64,000 nt of DNA from Pseudarthrobacter sp. NamE5 (GCF_005796225.1 NZ_VAHO01000010.1:91203-155202); one strand, 5' to 3'; shown: positions 24,936-34,669, numbered from the stretch's first letter. Numbers and translations are program-made. The notes: generated by a model not told the origin, from the sequence alone.

Positions 24936-25817
24936 ATGACTTCCGCCGGCCGTTTCGCCCCCAGCCCCTCCGGTGAGCTGCATGTAGGGAATTTGCGCAC
25001 CGCCATCCTCGCCTGGCTCTTTGCCCGGTCCACCGGCCGGAAGTTCCTGCTCCGCGTGGAGGACCTGGACCGTGCCCGGGCCGGCGCCGAGGCCGGACAG
25101 TTGCGCGACCTTGCTGCCGTGGGTGTGGCCTGGGACGGTGACGTGGTCCGCCAGACGGCCCGTGAACCGCTCTACGCCGCAGCGATCAACCGGCTGCAGG
25201 AGGCGGGCCTGACCTATGAGTGCTTCTGCACCAGGAGGGAAATCCAGGAGGCACCGTCCGCTCCGCACGCACCGCAGGGGGCCTACCCCGGAACGTGCCG
25301 GAACCTCGACCCCGCTGAGCTCGAATTCAAACGTTCCACCAGGCCTGCCGCCCTCCGGCTTCGCGCTGAAACCGGCGAATACTCCGTGCATGATCTTGTG
25401 CATGGAGGGTTCACGGGCGTCGTGGACGACTTCGTGCTGCGCCGGAACGACGGGGTGACCGCCTATAACCTTGCCGTCGTGGTGGACGACGCCGAGCAGG
25501 GCGTGGACCAGGTGGTGCGCGGTGACGACCTCCTCCCGTCAACCCCGCGCCAGGCATACCTCGCATCCCTGTTGCATATTCCGGCTCCGGAATATGCGCA
25601 CGTTCCGCTGGTCGTTAATGCCGACAGCGTCCGGCTGGCCAAGCGCGATGGGGCCGTCACGCTAGCGGATCTTGAAGCAGCGGGACGGAGTGCCGACGCG
25701 GTGCGGGACCGCCTGCTGGAATCCCTTGGACTGCCACACGGACCCCTGGAGCGGGCGCTTGCTGTTTTTGACCCCGCGGTGCTGCCGCGGGAGCCATGGG
25801 TCTGGTCCGCCCCGTAG
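24936..25817 (+). CDS. gluQ: glutamyl-Q tRNA(Asp) synthetase
   Basis: 293 residues, the length of the truncated GluRS paralogue YadB/GluQ, which lacks the anticodon-binding domain. It activates glutamate and attaches it to queuosine in tRNA(Asp). Visible motifs are R-F-A-P-S-P-S-G-E-L-H-V-G-N (HIGH variant), Y-E-C-F-C-T-R and Y-P-G-T-C (probable zinc ligands), V-V-R-G-D-D-L-L-P-S-T-P-R-Q and R-L-A-K-R-D-G (KMSKS variant). The ATG at 24936 fits the family N-terminus; 25 extra in-frame codons upstream do not. The HD-domain gene follows after nine bases. Confidence 0.92.
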   Translation: MTSAGRFAPSPSGELHVGNLRTAILAWLFARSTGRKFLLRVEDLDRARAGAEAGQLRDLAAVGVAWDGDVVRQTAREPLYAAAINRLQEAGLTYECFCTRREIQEAPSAPHAPQGAYPGTCRNLDPAELEFKRSTRPAALRLRAETGEYSVHDLVHGGFTGVVDDFVLRRNDGVTAYNLAVVVDDAEQGVDQVVRGDDLLPSTPRQAYLASLLHIPAPEYAHVPLVVNADSVRLAKRDGAVTLADLEAAGRSADAVRDRLLESLGLPHGPLERALAVFDPAVLPREPWVWSAP

Positions 25818-25826
25818 TCTGGAGGC

Positions 25827-26423
25827 ATGCCTGAATCCCTGCACGCCCCTGCCGCCAGCAGTTTCACCCCCGAGACCGCCAGGGTACTTGCAGAGGTGGC
25901 GCACAACCGCCAAAAGGACAAATTGAAGCGCCCCTACAAGGACCACGTCCTGGCGGTAGGCGATGCGCTGGCGGACTTCGACGACGACATACGCATCGCC
26001 GGCTACCTGCACGACATTGCCGAGGACACCCCCATGACCCGGCAGGCCCTGCTGGACATGGGTGTCACCGAACGGGCCGTGCAGATCATCGAACTCCTCA
26101 CCACCCGGCTGCACAGCAATCCGCACGACTACCAGGCTGTAATCCGCGAAATCGCACGGGACCATGATGCAGCCTTGGTCAAGATCGCTGATAACGCGCA
26201 CAACTCCCTGCCGCAGCGCGTCCAGGCACTTGCGGAAAAGTGGCCGGACAAGCCGCCTGCCACGAAGTACCGTGACGCCCGCCCGGTGCTTTATGCGGCG
26301 GTCGAGGTGGAGGAGATCCGGAAAGTCCTGGCCCGCATCAATCCGTGGCTGCTGGAAGAACTGGACGACCAGCTCGACGAGGAAGACACGACTGACTACG
26401 AAAACCTGCCCTACGACTCCTAG
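25827..26423 (+). CDS. HD-domain protein, candidate small alarmone hydrolase
   Basis: 198 residues. The metal-binding HD pattern is His40, His62-Asp63 and Asp122. The central motif reads H-D-I-A-E-D-T, the HDxxED form known from (p)ppGpp hydrolase domains of RelA/SpoT and Mesh1, and the last Asp is in L-V-K-I-A-D-N-A-H-N-S, again as in that group. There is no synthetase, TGS or ACT domain. The acidic tail (D-D-Q-L-D-E-E-D-T-T-D-Y-E-N) is unusual. The function is an inference: it could hydrolyse ppGpp or another nucleotide. Confidence 0.82.
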   Translation: MPESLHAPAASSFTPETARVLAEVAHNRQKDKLKRPYKDHVLAVGDALADFDDDIRIAGYLHDIAEDTPMTRQALLDMGVTERAVQIIELLTTRLHSNPHDYQAVIREIARDHDAALVKIADNAHNSLPQRVQALAEKWPDKPPATKYRDARPVLYAAVEVEEIRKVLARINPWLLEELDDQLDEEDTTDYENLPYDS

Positions 26424-26436
26424 CGGAAGCCGGGAC

Positions 26437-27753
26437 CTATACCCTCCCCAGGGCGTCGATGTCCTCCAGGAACTCTTGGTGCACCTCCGGGCTCACCGTG
26501 GTGCGCGTGTCGCCGATGGCATCCAGGTAGTCCTGGGTGGAGGGCCCCTTCCGCACCGCCTCAAGGACGGAAAGCGTGCCGCCCGAAGCCAGACCGCCGT
26601 CGTCGTACACCGCCTTCTCCAGCGCCCGCTGGGAGGCGCTGCGGGCCGCGTACTCGATATCCGCCGGGGAGAAGCCCTCGGTGCGGTCCACCAGCAGTTC
26701 CACATCCACGGCGTCCACCACGGGTGCGGGGATGAAACGCTGCCACATGGCTTCGCGGGCCTGCCGGTCCGGGAGGCCGATGGGGATGACGTAGTCGAAG
26801 CGCCCATGCCGGAGGAAGGCGGAATCCAGTGCGCGGATGAAATTGGTGGCGCAGACCAGGAGCCGGCCGGGCTGTTCACGGAACGCGGGAATGATCTTCA
26901 GGAGCTCGTTGGTGACGCCCTGCAGCGGCGACGGCGGCTCGCCGGAGCGCTGCGAGGCGATTTCCTCCACCTCGTCGATGAACACCACGGCGTGCTCCAG
27001 CTCCGCGATTTCCAGGAAGGTTTCTCGCAGCGCCCCGGCCAGGCCCTGCGGGTCGGCGGCGAGGCGGGAAGGGAAGACCTCCACGAAGGGCCATTCGAGC
27101 CGGGATGCGATTGCTTTGGCGAAGGTCGTCTTGCCCGTGCCGGGCGGGCCGAAGAGGACGACGGCGCGCGGCGGCACCACGCCGAATTCATCCGCGAGGT
27201 CCGCCTCAGCCAGCGGCAGGACCAGCCTGCGCTCGAGCAGTTCCTTCTCCCGGCGCATGCCGGCGACGTTTTCCCAGAGGTCGCGGGCCAGCACCCGGCC
27301 GCCGAGCTGTCCGAGTGCGCCGAGCTCCTGGCGCTGGACGGGAATGGTGCGCTCAAAGTAGCGGAGGTTCTTCTTGAGGGCGAAACCGCGGCTCAGGAAA
27401 GCCTCCACCCGTGTTTCTGATTCGGGCATGAGGGCTGAAAGCTTGTTCAGTCCGTGGGGTGCCATGCGGTTTTCGACGGCGGCAAGAAGGGAGGTGCCGA
27501 TGCCCCTGCCGCGGTATTCGGGCAGGGTGGCCAGGAATACGATCCAGCCCTGGTCGTGAGCGGCGCGTCCGATGGCGGCGCCCACCACCTGCTCGCCCTG
27601 CACCGCCACCACCGCGTGGTCTTTTTCACAGGACGCAAGCACCTCCGAGAGGGCGTACACGGGCTCCACCTTGCTCGACTTGAGGGTTTCCCAAAGATGC
27701 AGGATCCCGTCCAGGTCCGCCGAATGGAAATCCCGGATGCGCCAGTTGGTCAT
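26437..27753 (-). CDS. GNAT acetyltransferase fused to an AAA+ ATPase
   Basis: 438 residues in two parts. Residues 1-140 are a GNAT domain with the acetyl-CoA loop R81-G-R-G-I-G. Residues 175-438 are a classical AAA module: Walker A G-P-P-G-T-G-K-T-T (202-210), Walker B V-V-F-I-D-E (Asp260-Glu261), sensor/arginine region F-L-R-H-G-R-F-D-Y-V, and a small lid domain with F-S-P-A-D-I-E-Y-A-A-R. The ATPase part resembles FtsH/Cdc48-type modules but has no protease. Role unknown; it may remodel and acetylate a protein partner. It is convergent with the HD gene. Confidence 0.85.
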   Translation of the reverse strand: MTNWRIRDFHSADLDGILHLWETLKSSKVEPVYALSEVLASCEKDHAVVAVQGEQVVGAAIGRAAHDQGWIVFLATLPEYRGRGIGTSLLAAVENRMAPHGLNKLSALMPESETRVEAFLSRGFALKKNLRYFERTIPVQRQELGALGQLGGRVLARDLWENVAGMRREKELLERRLVLPLAEADLADEFGVVPPRAVVLFGPPGTGKTTFAKAIASRLEWPFVEVFPSRLAADPQGLAGALRETFLEIAELEHAVVFIDEVEEIASQRSGEPPSPLQGVTNELLKIIPAFREQPGRLLVCATNFIRALDSAFLRHGRFDYVIPIGLPDRQAREAMWQRFIPAPVVDAVDVELLVDRTEGFSPADIEYAARSASQRALEKAVYDDGGLASGGTLSVLEAVRKGPSTQDYLDAIGDTRTTVSPEVHQEFLEDIDALGRV

Positions 27754-27945
27754 GGATTCTGCTCCTGGTGGTTCGTCGTTGAGCCAGCATGTTCTGCTCT
27801 GCCGAGCATAAGCGCTGACGCCCAGGGTGTGCGGCGTGTTCCGGAGTGTGTCAGCAGAGGCTGCAGCGCCGCCAGCTCTTTGAGTGGTCCCCGTACGAGG
27901 GGTAGCGTGTGTTCCATCTCACTTCCACCGCTGTCAGGAGCAACC

Positions 27946-29784
27946 ATGCCACATCTGGGACGCAGGCTCGCTGCCGTCACTGCCGCGCTGGCGATGAGCG
28001 TGACTACCGGCGCCATCATCAGCCCCGCCGCTTCCGCCGATCCCCGGCAAACGGACAAGACCCCCACGGCCACCGGGTATGGCGGCGCCGTCAGCACCGT
28101 GGATCCGGAAGCGTCCGCGGCTGCCATCGAAGTCCTCCGCAAGGGCGGCAACGCAGCGGATGCCGCGGTTGCGGCAGCAGCCACCCTGGGCGTCACAGAG
28201 CCGTACAGTGCGGGCATCGGCGGCGGTGGTTACTTCGTGTTCTACGACGCCGAGAGCGAGGAGGTGGGCACCATTGACGGCCGTGAAACTGCACCTGAGG
28301 CGATGCCCAGGGACGCCTTCATCGATCCGGCCACCGGCAAGCCCTACCCCTTCCGCAAGCAGGCAACAAGTGGAATTTCAGTGGGGGTGCCCGGCACTCC
28401 GGCCACGTGGGAACGCGCACTGGAACGTTGGGGCAGCGTCAGCCTGGCGGAGGCGCTGAAGCCGGCCATCAAGGTGGCCAAACGCGGCTTCGTGGTGGAC
28501 GAAACCTTCCGCCAGCAGACCCTGGACAACAAGGACCGCTTCGAACCCTTCACCTCCACGAGGGAACTCTTCCTGCCCGGCGGCGACGCGCCCGCCGTCG
28601 GGACCGTCTTCCAGAACCACGGACTGGCGGACACCTACAGGCTCCTGGCCAGCAAGGGCACGGATGCCTTTTATGAGGGCCGGCTGGCGGAGGAAATCGC
28701 CAGCACTGTCCAGGAACCGCCGATGGTTCCCGGATCCACGCTGCCGGGGCCGGCGGGGTTCATGACGGCCGAAGACCTGGATGACTACGAGGCCCTGGAC
28801 CAGGACCCCACCCACGTCAACTACCGCGGCTATGACGTCTACGGCATGGCTCCCTCCAGCAGCGGTGGCACCACCGTGGGCGAAGCGCTGAATATCCTGG
28901 AGGTGTTCGACCTTCCCGGACTAAAGAAGGACGAGCCCGCCGTCCTGCACCACTACCTTGAGGCCAGCGCACTGGCGTTCGCGGACCGCGGCAAATACGT
29001 GGGGGACCCGGCCTTCGTGGAAGTTCCCACGGAGGAACTCCTGGACCCGGTGTTCGGCAAGGAACGTGCCTGCGAGCTTGACCCCCTGAAGGCGGCTGCG
29101 AAGCCTGTTCTTCCGGGGAACGTGGAATCGTACGACGGCGTCTGCCCCGTTGCGCCGGCGGCGCTCGCCGATGAGACGGACACCGAGAATATCTCCACCA
29201 CAAACCTCACCGTCTCCGACAAGTGGGGCAACGTTGTGGAGTACACCCTCACCATCGAGCAGACCGGCGGTTCCGGCATTGTGGTTCCCGGGCGAGGGTT
29301 CCTCCTGAACAACGAGCTCACGGACTTCTCGCCCGTGTACAGCGAGACCGACCCCAACCGGATTGAGCCGGGCAAGCGGCCGCGCTCGTCCATGTCGCCC
29401 ACTATCGTGCTGAAGGACGACGAACCGTTCCTGGCGCTGGGCTCACCCGGCGGCTCCACCATCATTACAACGGTGCTGCAGACCCTGATCAACCGGATCG
29501 ATCTTGGCATGAGCATTGAGGACGCACTCGCAGCTCCACGCGCATCACAGCGGAACACCGCCAACGTCACTGCCGAGCCTGGTTTCATCGATGCGTATGG
29601 ACCTGCCCTCACCTCACGGTTCGGCCACCAACTGACGCCATCCGGAGATGCCTTCACCTCGGCAGCCGAAATCGGCGCAGCCACTGCGATCGAATTCAGC
29701 CGTGATGGCAAGACCGTCACCGCGGTGGCTGAGCCGTCGCGCCGGGGCGGAGGGTCGGCGATGGTGGTGAAGCCCTCGCCTTAA
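27946..29784 (+). CDS. ggt: gamma-glutamyltransferase, secreted
   Basis: The ATG at 27946 with AGGAG upstream gives 612 residues starting with a Sec signal peptide (basic start, A-A-V-T-A-A-L-A-M-S-V-T, cleavage near A-S-A-D). The precursor has the GGT fold: G-G-N-A-A-D-A-A-V-A, A-G-I-G-G-G-G-Y-F, and the self-cleavage site I-S-T-T-N-L-T-V with Thr418 as likely nucleophile. The Asn after T-T is often His in other GGTs. It hydrolyses or transfers the gamma-glutamyl group of glutathione outside the cell. A shared bidirectional terminator follows. Confidence 0.95.
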   Translation: MPHLGRRLAAVTAALAMSVTTGAIISPAASADPRQTDKTPTATGYGGAVSTVDPEASAAAIEVLRKGGNAADAAVAAAATLGVTEPYSAGIGGGGYFVFYDAESEEVGTIDGRETAPEAMPRDAFIDPATGKPYPFRKQATSGISVGVPGTPATWERALERWGSVSLAEALKPAIKVAKRGFVVDETFRQQTLDNKDRFEPFTSTRELFLPGGDAPAVGTVFQNHGLADTYRLLASKGTDAFYEGRLAEEIASTVQEPPMVPGSTLPGPAGFMTAEDLDDYEALDQDPTHVNYRGYDVYGMAPSSSGGTTVGEALNILEVFDLPGLKKDEPAVLHHYLEASALAFADRGKYVGDPAFVEVPTEELLDPVFGKERACELDPLKAAAKPVLPGNVESYDGVCPVAPAALADETDTENISTTNLTVSDKWGNVVEYTLTIEQTGGSGIVVPGRGFLLNNELTDFSPVYSETDPNRIEPGKRPRSSMSPTIVLKDDEPFLALGSPGGSTIITTVLQTLINRIDLGMSIEDALAAPRASQRNTANVTAEPGFIDAYGPALTSRFGHQLTPSGDAFTSAAEIGAATAIEFSRDGKTVTAVAEPSRRGGGSAMVVKPSP

Positions 29785-29807
29785 ATCGGCCCGTGCAGAG
29801 TAAACAA

Positions 29808-29859
29808 CGACGGCGGCACGCCAGGTTCCGGAGGTGCAGAACCGGGCGTGCCGCCGTCG
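29808..29859. terminator. bidirectional hairpin terminator between ggt and the asparagine operon
   Basis: CGACGGCGGCACGCC (29808-29822) pairs perfectly with GGCGTGCCGCCGTCG (29845-29859). A nested GGTTC/GAACC stem lies inside. It sits between two convergent gene ends and can serve both. Confidence 0.85.
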
Positions 29860-29875
29860 GGCGTTAGATAAAGCC

Positions 29876-31390
29876 TTACTTCTTGAAGGTCATCGCCGGC
29901 GGGTTAGCCACCACGGGGGAGAGTCCGGTGTGGCCTTCGCGGGTCTCCGCGATTTCGTGGATGCGTTTGCGGCAGGCGTACCAGCCGAAGACCATCAGGA
30001 CCGAGGCGATGGCGGTGACGAGCATCGTCAGGGGGGAGTCGATGAAGACCATGACCAGCACACCGATGAGGAAGAGCAGGGAGAGGTAGCCGGTGTAGGG
30101 GGCGCCGATCATGCGAAAGGAGGGCCGTTCGAGCCAGCCTTTGTCGGCCCAGCGCTTGAGCTGGATCTGGCACAGGACGATGGTGGCCCAGGTCATGATG
30201 ATGCCGACGGAGGCGACGTTGAGGACGATTTCGAAGGCCTGGGCCGGGACGAGGTAGTTCAGCGGCACACCCAGGAGGGACACGCCGGCGGTGATGGCGA
30301 TGCCACCGTAGGGCACGCCCGCCTTGTTCATGCGGGAGGCGAACTTCGGGGCGGAGCCGTTGACGGACATCGAGCGCAGGATCCGGCCGGTGGAGTAGAG
30401 GCCGGCGTTGAGGGAGGACAGGGCGGCGGTGAGGACCACCAGGTTCATGATGACGTCCACGCCCTGAATGCCGATGGAGCCGAAGAACGTCACGAAGGGG
30501 CTGACGCCCTTTTCGTAGGAGGTGTAGGGCAGCAGCAGGGCCAGCAGGATCACGGAGCCGACGTAGAACACCGCGATGCGGAAGACCACCGAGTTGATGG
30601 CCTTAGGCATGATTTTTTCGGGGTTTTCGGTTTCGCCGGCGGCGGTGCCGACGAGTTCGATGGAGGCGTAGGCGAACAGGACGCCCTGCATGAGGATGAT
30701 CATGGGCAGCAGGCCGTTGGGGAAGATCCCGCCGTTGTCAGTGATGAGGCTGATGCCGACCTGCTGGCCGTCCACGGGGGTGCCGAAGATGACGAAGTAG
30801 GTGCCCACGATGAGGAAGATGACCAGGGCGGCGACCTTGATCAGGGCGAACCAGAATTCCATCTCGCCGAAGACCTTGACCGAGACCAGGTTCAGGGCCA
30901 GGACCACGACCAGGGCGATCAGTGCCCAGGCCCATTGCGGGACCGCTGCCATCCAGGGGATGTAGTTGCCGAAGAAGTTCATGTACAGGGCCGCGGCGGT
31001 GATGTCCACGATGGTGGTGGTGGCCCAGTTGATCCAGTAGAACCAGCCCGAAACGAACGCCGCCTTCTCGCCGAAGAACTCCCGGGCGTAGGAGACGAAC
31101 GAGCCCGAGGAGGGCCGGTGCAGGACCAGTTCACCCAAGGCACGCAGGATCAGGAACGCGAAGAACCCGCACACCGCGTACGCGATGACCAACGACGGGC
31201 CGGCCGCGTTCAGCCGGCCGCCGGCGCCCAGGAACAGGCCGGTGCCGATCGCACCGCCGATGGCAATCATCTGGATCTGCCGCGGCTTCAAATTCTTGTG
31301 GTAACCCTTGTCCTCGGCATGCAGCGCAGCCTCCGAAGCATGGGCATGACCGCCGTCTATCACGTGGTCAGGAAGGAGTGTATTCGTCAT
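29876..31390 (-). CDS. ansP: amino-acid permease, probable L-asparagine permease
   Basis: 504 residues with 12 predicted membrane helices and APC/AAT-family motifs: [14 protein letters not shown] in helix 1, [14 protein letters not shown] near helix 3, and [17 protein letters not shown] in helix 6. It is the last gene after asparaginase and aspA, 30 bases behind aspA, so asparagine (or aspartate) is the likely substrate, as for AnsP. AAGGA precedes the ATG. Confidence 0.87.
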   Translation of the reverse strand: MTNTLLPDHVIDGGHAHASEAALHAEDKGYHKNLKPRQIQMIAIGGAIGTGLFLGAGGRLNAAGPSLVIAYAVCGFFAFLILRALGELVLHRPSSGSFVSYAREFFGEKAAFVSGWFYWINWATTTIVDITAAALYMNFFGNYIPWMAAVPQWAWALIALVVVLALNLVSVKVFGEMEFWFALIKVAALVIFLIVGTYFVIFGTPVDGQQVGISLITDNGGIFPNGLLPMIILMQGVLFAYASIELVGTAAGETENPEKIMPKAINSVVFRIAVFYVGSVILLALLLPYTSYEKGVSPFVTFFGSIGIQGVDVIMNLVVLTAALSSLNAGLYSTGRILRSMSVNGSAPKFASRMNKAGVPYGGIAITAGVSLLGVPLNYLVPAQAFEIVLNVASVGIIMTWATIVLCQIQLKRWADKGWLERPSFRMIGAPYTGYLSLLFLIGVLVMVFIDSPLTMLVTAIASVLMVFGWYACRKRIHEIAETREGHTGLSPVVANPPAMTFKK

Positions 31391-31420
31391 GGAATGTCCT
31401 TGGGGATCAGCGGTGGGGGA

Positions 31421-32842
31421 TTACTTGCTCAGGTTCGCCAGGCGTTCGGGGCTGAGGAGTTCCTGGAGTTGGGTATTGGTGAGGAGTCCGTGCTCGAGCA
31501 CTAGTTCCGCCACGCCCTTGCCGGTGGCAAGTGCTTCCTTGGCGATGGCGGTGGCGGTGGCGTAGCCCAAGTGGGGGTTCAGGGCCGTGACCAGGCCGAT
31601 GGACTGCTCCACGGTGCGGCGGAGGTGGTCGGTGTTGGCGGTGATGCCCCGGATGCAGCGCGCTGTCAGCGTACGGCAGGCCGCCTCCAGGTGGGAAATG
31701 CTCTTGTGGAGGCTGTGCACAATGACGGGCTCAAACGCGTTGAGCTGGAGCTGCCCGGCTTCGGCGGCCATGGTGATGGTCACGTCGTTGCCGATGACCT
31801 CGTAGGCCACCTGGGAGACCACTTCCGGGATCACCGGGTTGATCTTGCCGGGCATGATGGACGAGCCGGACTGGACCGCCGGCAGGTTGATCTCGCCGAA
31901 GCCGGCCCGCGGACCGGAAGAGAGCAGGCGGAGGTCGTTGCAGATCTTGGAGAGCTTCACGGCCACGCGCTTCAGTACGCCGGAGAGATGCACGAAGGCG
32001 CCAACGTCCTGGGTGGCTTCAATCAGGTCGACAGCGGTGACCAGCGGCAGGCCGGTGATCTCGGCCAAGTGCCGGCATGCTGTTGCGGCGTAGCCGGCGG
32101 GGGCGTTCAGGCCGGTCCCGATGGCGGTGGCGCCGAGGTTGATTTCGTGGATCAGCAGCTCGGCCTCCGCCAGGCGGAGCCGGTCTTCGCCGATGGTGAT
32201 GGCGTAGGTGCCGAACTCCTGGCCCAGGGTCATGGGTACCGCGTCCTGCAGCTGGGTGCGGCCCATCTTGACGACCGTGCGGAATTCCAGCGCCTTTGAT
32301 GCGCAGGCTTCCTCCAGTTCGGCCAGGGCGTCCAGCAGTTCCCGGACCGCGAAGATGGTGCCCAGCTTCACAGCGGTGGGGTACACGTCGTTGGTGGACT
32401 GGGAAAGGTTCACATGGTCATTGGGGTGCAGCCGCGCGTAGTCGCCCTTGGGATGGCCAAGGATTTCCAGGGCCCTGTTGGCGATGACCTCGTTGGCGTT
32501 CATGTTCGACGACGTCCCGGCGCCGCCCTGGATGACGTCCACCACGAACTGGTCGATGAGTTTGCCGTCCAGGATGTCCTGGCATGCCTGCTCGATGGCG
32601 TCGGAGCGTTCGCTGTCCAGGAGCCCGAGTTCGCTGTTGGTGCGCGCAGCGGCCAGCTTGACTGCTGCCAGGCCGCGGACCAGGTGCACGTTGGATGAGA
32701 GCTTTTGGCCGGTAATGGGGAAGTTCTCCACGGCCCGGAGCGTGTGCACGCCCCAGTAGGCATCGGCTGGAACGTCGCGGTCTCCGAGCAGGTCGTGCTC
32801 GGAGCGGATGTCTGCGGGCACGGCGGTTTCGATGGTAGTCAT
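31421..32842 (-). CDS. aspA: aspartate ammonia-lyase
   Basis: 473 residues with the fumarase/aspartase signature G-S-S-I-M-P-G-K-I-N-P-V and the aspartase-type N-terminal S-E-H-D-L-L-G-D-R-D-V-P. It splits aspartate to fumarate and ammonia. It starts six bases after the asparaginase stop with an AAGGAC ribosome site. Together they turn asparagine into fumarate and two ammonia. Confidence 0.95.
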   Translation of the reverse strand: MTTIETAVPADIRSEHDLLGDRDVPADAYWGVHTLRAVENFPITGQKLSSNVHLVRGLAAVKLAAARTNSELGLLDSERSDAIEQACQDILDGKLIDQFVVDVIQGGAGTSSNMNANEVIANRALEILGHPKGDYARLHPNDHVNLSQSTNDVYPTAVKLGTIFAVRELLDALAELEEACASKALEFRTVVKMGRTQLQDAVPMTLGQEFGTYAITIGEDRLRLAEAELLIHEINLGATAIGTGLNAPAGYAATACRHLAEITGLPLVTAVDLIEATQDVGAFVHLSGVLKRVAVKLSKICNDLRLLSSGPRAGFGEINLPAVQSGSSIMPGKINPVIPEVVSQVAYEVIGNDVTITMAAEAGQLQLNAFEPVIVHSLHKSISHLEAACRTLTARCIRGITANTDHLRRTVEQSIGLVTALNPHLGYATATAIAKEALATGKGVAELVLEHGLLTNTQLQELLSPERLANLSK

Positions 32843-32848
32843 GTGTCC

Positions 32849-33934
32849 TTACAGGGCTTCGTTGACGGGTGTGGACAGGAATTCAAGGGCCTGCAGCAGG
32901 CCCACGTGGCGGCCGCCGCCCAGGACGGGGGCCCTTTTGATGCCGGCAAGCGGCGCGGTATCCATGCCGTTTCCGGAGACAGCGGCCAGCGCCTCCAGCA
33001 GCTTGATGGTGGCGGGCATGCGGGCGCGGTCGCCGCCGTCGGAAATCTTTACGGCCACGGCGCTGCCATCGGCCAGGCCCACCAGCTGGACGCCTTCAAA
33101 CCCGTCCTTTGCTACGGACCCGGGAAGCAGGCGCATCAGCTCGGTCACATCCCTGCCCTCCCCGGCCACCATGTCCGGGTGCCGCTGCATGCCGAGCCCG
33201 ACGGCGGCTTCCGCAGGAAGTGCGTCAGCCAGCCCGCCGCCGTCGTGCCTGCCGGCACTGCCTGCGGCCTGCGCGATTAGTCCGAAAGCGCGGGCCATGC
33301 CGCGCAGGGTGAGGGCGAACAAGGGGGTGCCGCAGCCATCCGTGCTCAGGGCGAGCGGTTCCTCGCCGGTCAGTTCAGTGACTGTCGTTTTCACGATCTG
33401 CTGCAGCGGGTGCGACGGGTCCAGGTAGCCCTTCACGGGCCAGCCGTTGATGACGCAGGTGGCAGCCATGGCGGCGTGCTTGCCGGAGCAGTTCTGCGTG
33501 AGCTGGGTGGCTGCGCCGCCGTTCCGCAGCCACTCCTCCCGCTCAACCGTGCCGTAGGGAAGGTCGGTGCTGTTTTCGAAGTCGCTGACGCTGAGGCCGT
33601 GCAGTTCAAGGATGCGCAGTGCTCCCTCGCGGTGCTCTGCTGCTCCTGAGTGGCTGGCCGCTGCCAGGGCGAGGAGATCGGCCGGCAGCTCGAGGCCGGC
33701 GCGGACCATGGCCACGGCTTGGAGCGGCTTGAGTGAGGACCGGGGGTAGAAAGGTGCCAGGGGATCACCGGCGGCCGCCACTGCTGTTCCGTCTGCTGCC
33801 AGGGCAAGGGCCGAGCCGTAATGCACGCTTTCCACCAGTCCGTCGCGGATGGCGGCGACCAGGGGCGTGTGCTGCGGAAGGATCGGCAGGACCGGGGCAG
33901 GGGCGTGGGCAGCAGAAAGCGCAGGGGAGGGCAT
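32849..33934 (-). CDS. L-asparaginase of the Rhizobium type (Asparaginase_II family)
   Basis: 361 residues. It is not the E. coli type. Motifs of the thermolabile R. etli family are seen: Y-P-R-S-S-L-K-P-L-Q-A (Ser-Lys tandem nucleophile region), A-S-H-S-G-A-A-E-H and N-C-S-G-K-H-A-A-M. It deamidates asparagine. The ATG has AAGGAA upstream. It is the second gene of the operon, 33 bases after the gntR stop. Confidence 0.93.
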   Translation of the reverse strand: MPSPALSAAHAPAPVLPILPQHTPLVAAIRDGLVESVHYGSALALAADGTAVAAAGDPLAPFYPRSSLKPLQAVAMVRAGLELPADLLALAAASHSGAAEHREGALRILELHGLSVSDFENSTDLPYGTVEREEWLRNGGAATQLTQNCSGKHAAMAATCVINGWPVKGYLDPSHPLQQIVKTTVTELTGEEPLALSTDGCGTPLFALTLRGMARAFGLIAQAAGSAGRHDGGGLADALPAEAAVGLGMQRHPDMVAGEGRDVTELMRLLPGSVAKDGFEGVQLVGLADGSAVAVKISDGGDRARMPATIKLLEALAAVSGNGMDTAPLAGIKRAPVLGGGRHVGLLQALEFLSTPVNEAL

Positions 33935-33967
33935 GGATTCCTTGGGGTGTGCGGTAGGTGCGTTGAA

Positions 33968-34669
33968 CTAGCTGTTGAGGATGGATTCGAGGGCCAGGCC
34001 CACGGCGTGGAGGTGATGGGCCATGGCGGCGCGGGCGTCCTCCGCGGAGCCGGCCTCGATTGCGGCGAGGATCTGCTGGTGTTCGTTGTCGGACGCGTGC
34101 TGCCGGTCGGCCACCATGTTCAGGGTTTCTGACTGGTGCGCCAGGGCGCCGCGGATGTCCGCCACCACGCTGGCGAACACCTTGTTGCCGCTGGCCTGGG
34201 CGATGGCGGCGTGAAAGCTGGAGTCCAGGGAAACCCAGGACTCGGGATCGGTTTCGGTGGCCATGGCCACCATCAGGTGGCGAAGGGTTTCCAGTTCCTC
34301 CTCGGTCCGCCTTTCGGCGGCCATCCCAGCGGCGGGAACCTCGATATGGGGACGTGCCTCGGTCAGGTCGCGGGCGGAGTACTGACCGAGGGTGAGGTCA
34401 TTGGCCACTTTGTCTGCTACGACGAACGTCCCTTTGCCTGTCTTCGTGACGGTCAGGCCCAGGGCGGTACAGGACCGGAGGGCCTCGCGGATTACTGATC
34501 GGCTCACGCCGTACTGCTGCGAGAGGGTGGCCTCGGAGCTGAGCTTGCTGCCCACTGCCAGCCGGCCGGACTCAATGTTCTGCCGAATGGTGTTGAACAC
34601 CGCCTCGGCAGCGCTGAGCCGCGCGAGGGGAGCAGGCTGTCCTGCTGTCCGGCTGTCTGACAGGTTCAC
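33968..34669 (-). CDS. FadR/GntR-family regulator of the asparagine operon
   Basis: 233 residues. The N-terminal winged HTH (S-E-A-T-L-S-Q-Q-Y-G-V-S-R-S-V-I-R-E-A-L-R) and FCD ligand domain (R-P-H-I-E-V-P-A-A; S-F-H-A-A-I; N-E-H-Q-Q-I; A-M-A-H-H-L) are complete, with the His/Asp/Glu metal ligands of FCD proteins. It is the first gene of the operon, so it probably controls its own transcript in response to a dicarboxylate or amino acid. The GTG start appears to be leaderless. Confidence 0.92.
   Translation of the reverse strand: MNLSDSRTAGQPAPLARLSAAEAVFNTIRQNIESGRLAVGSKLSSEATLSQQYGVSRSVIREALRSCTALGLTVTKTGKGTFVVADKVANDLTLGQYSARDLTEARPHIEVPAAGMAAERRTEEELETLRHLMVAMATETDPESWVSLDSSFHAAIAQASGNKVFASVVADIRGALAHQSETLNMVADRQHASDNEHQQILAAIEAGSAEDARAAMAHHLHAVGLALESILNS

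Noticed and set aside
29834..31504. 556-codon open frame on the + strand
   Set aside because: It is antisense to the asparagine permease; the product is Gly/Asp/His-rich without a domain, an effect of G/C third positions.
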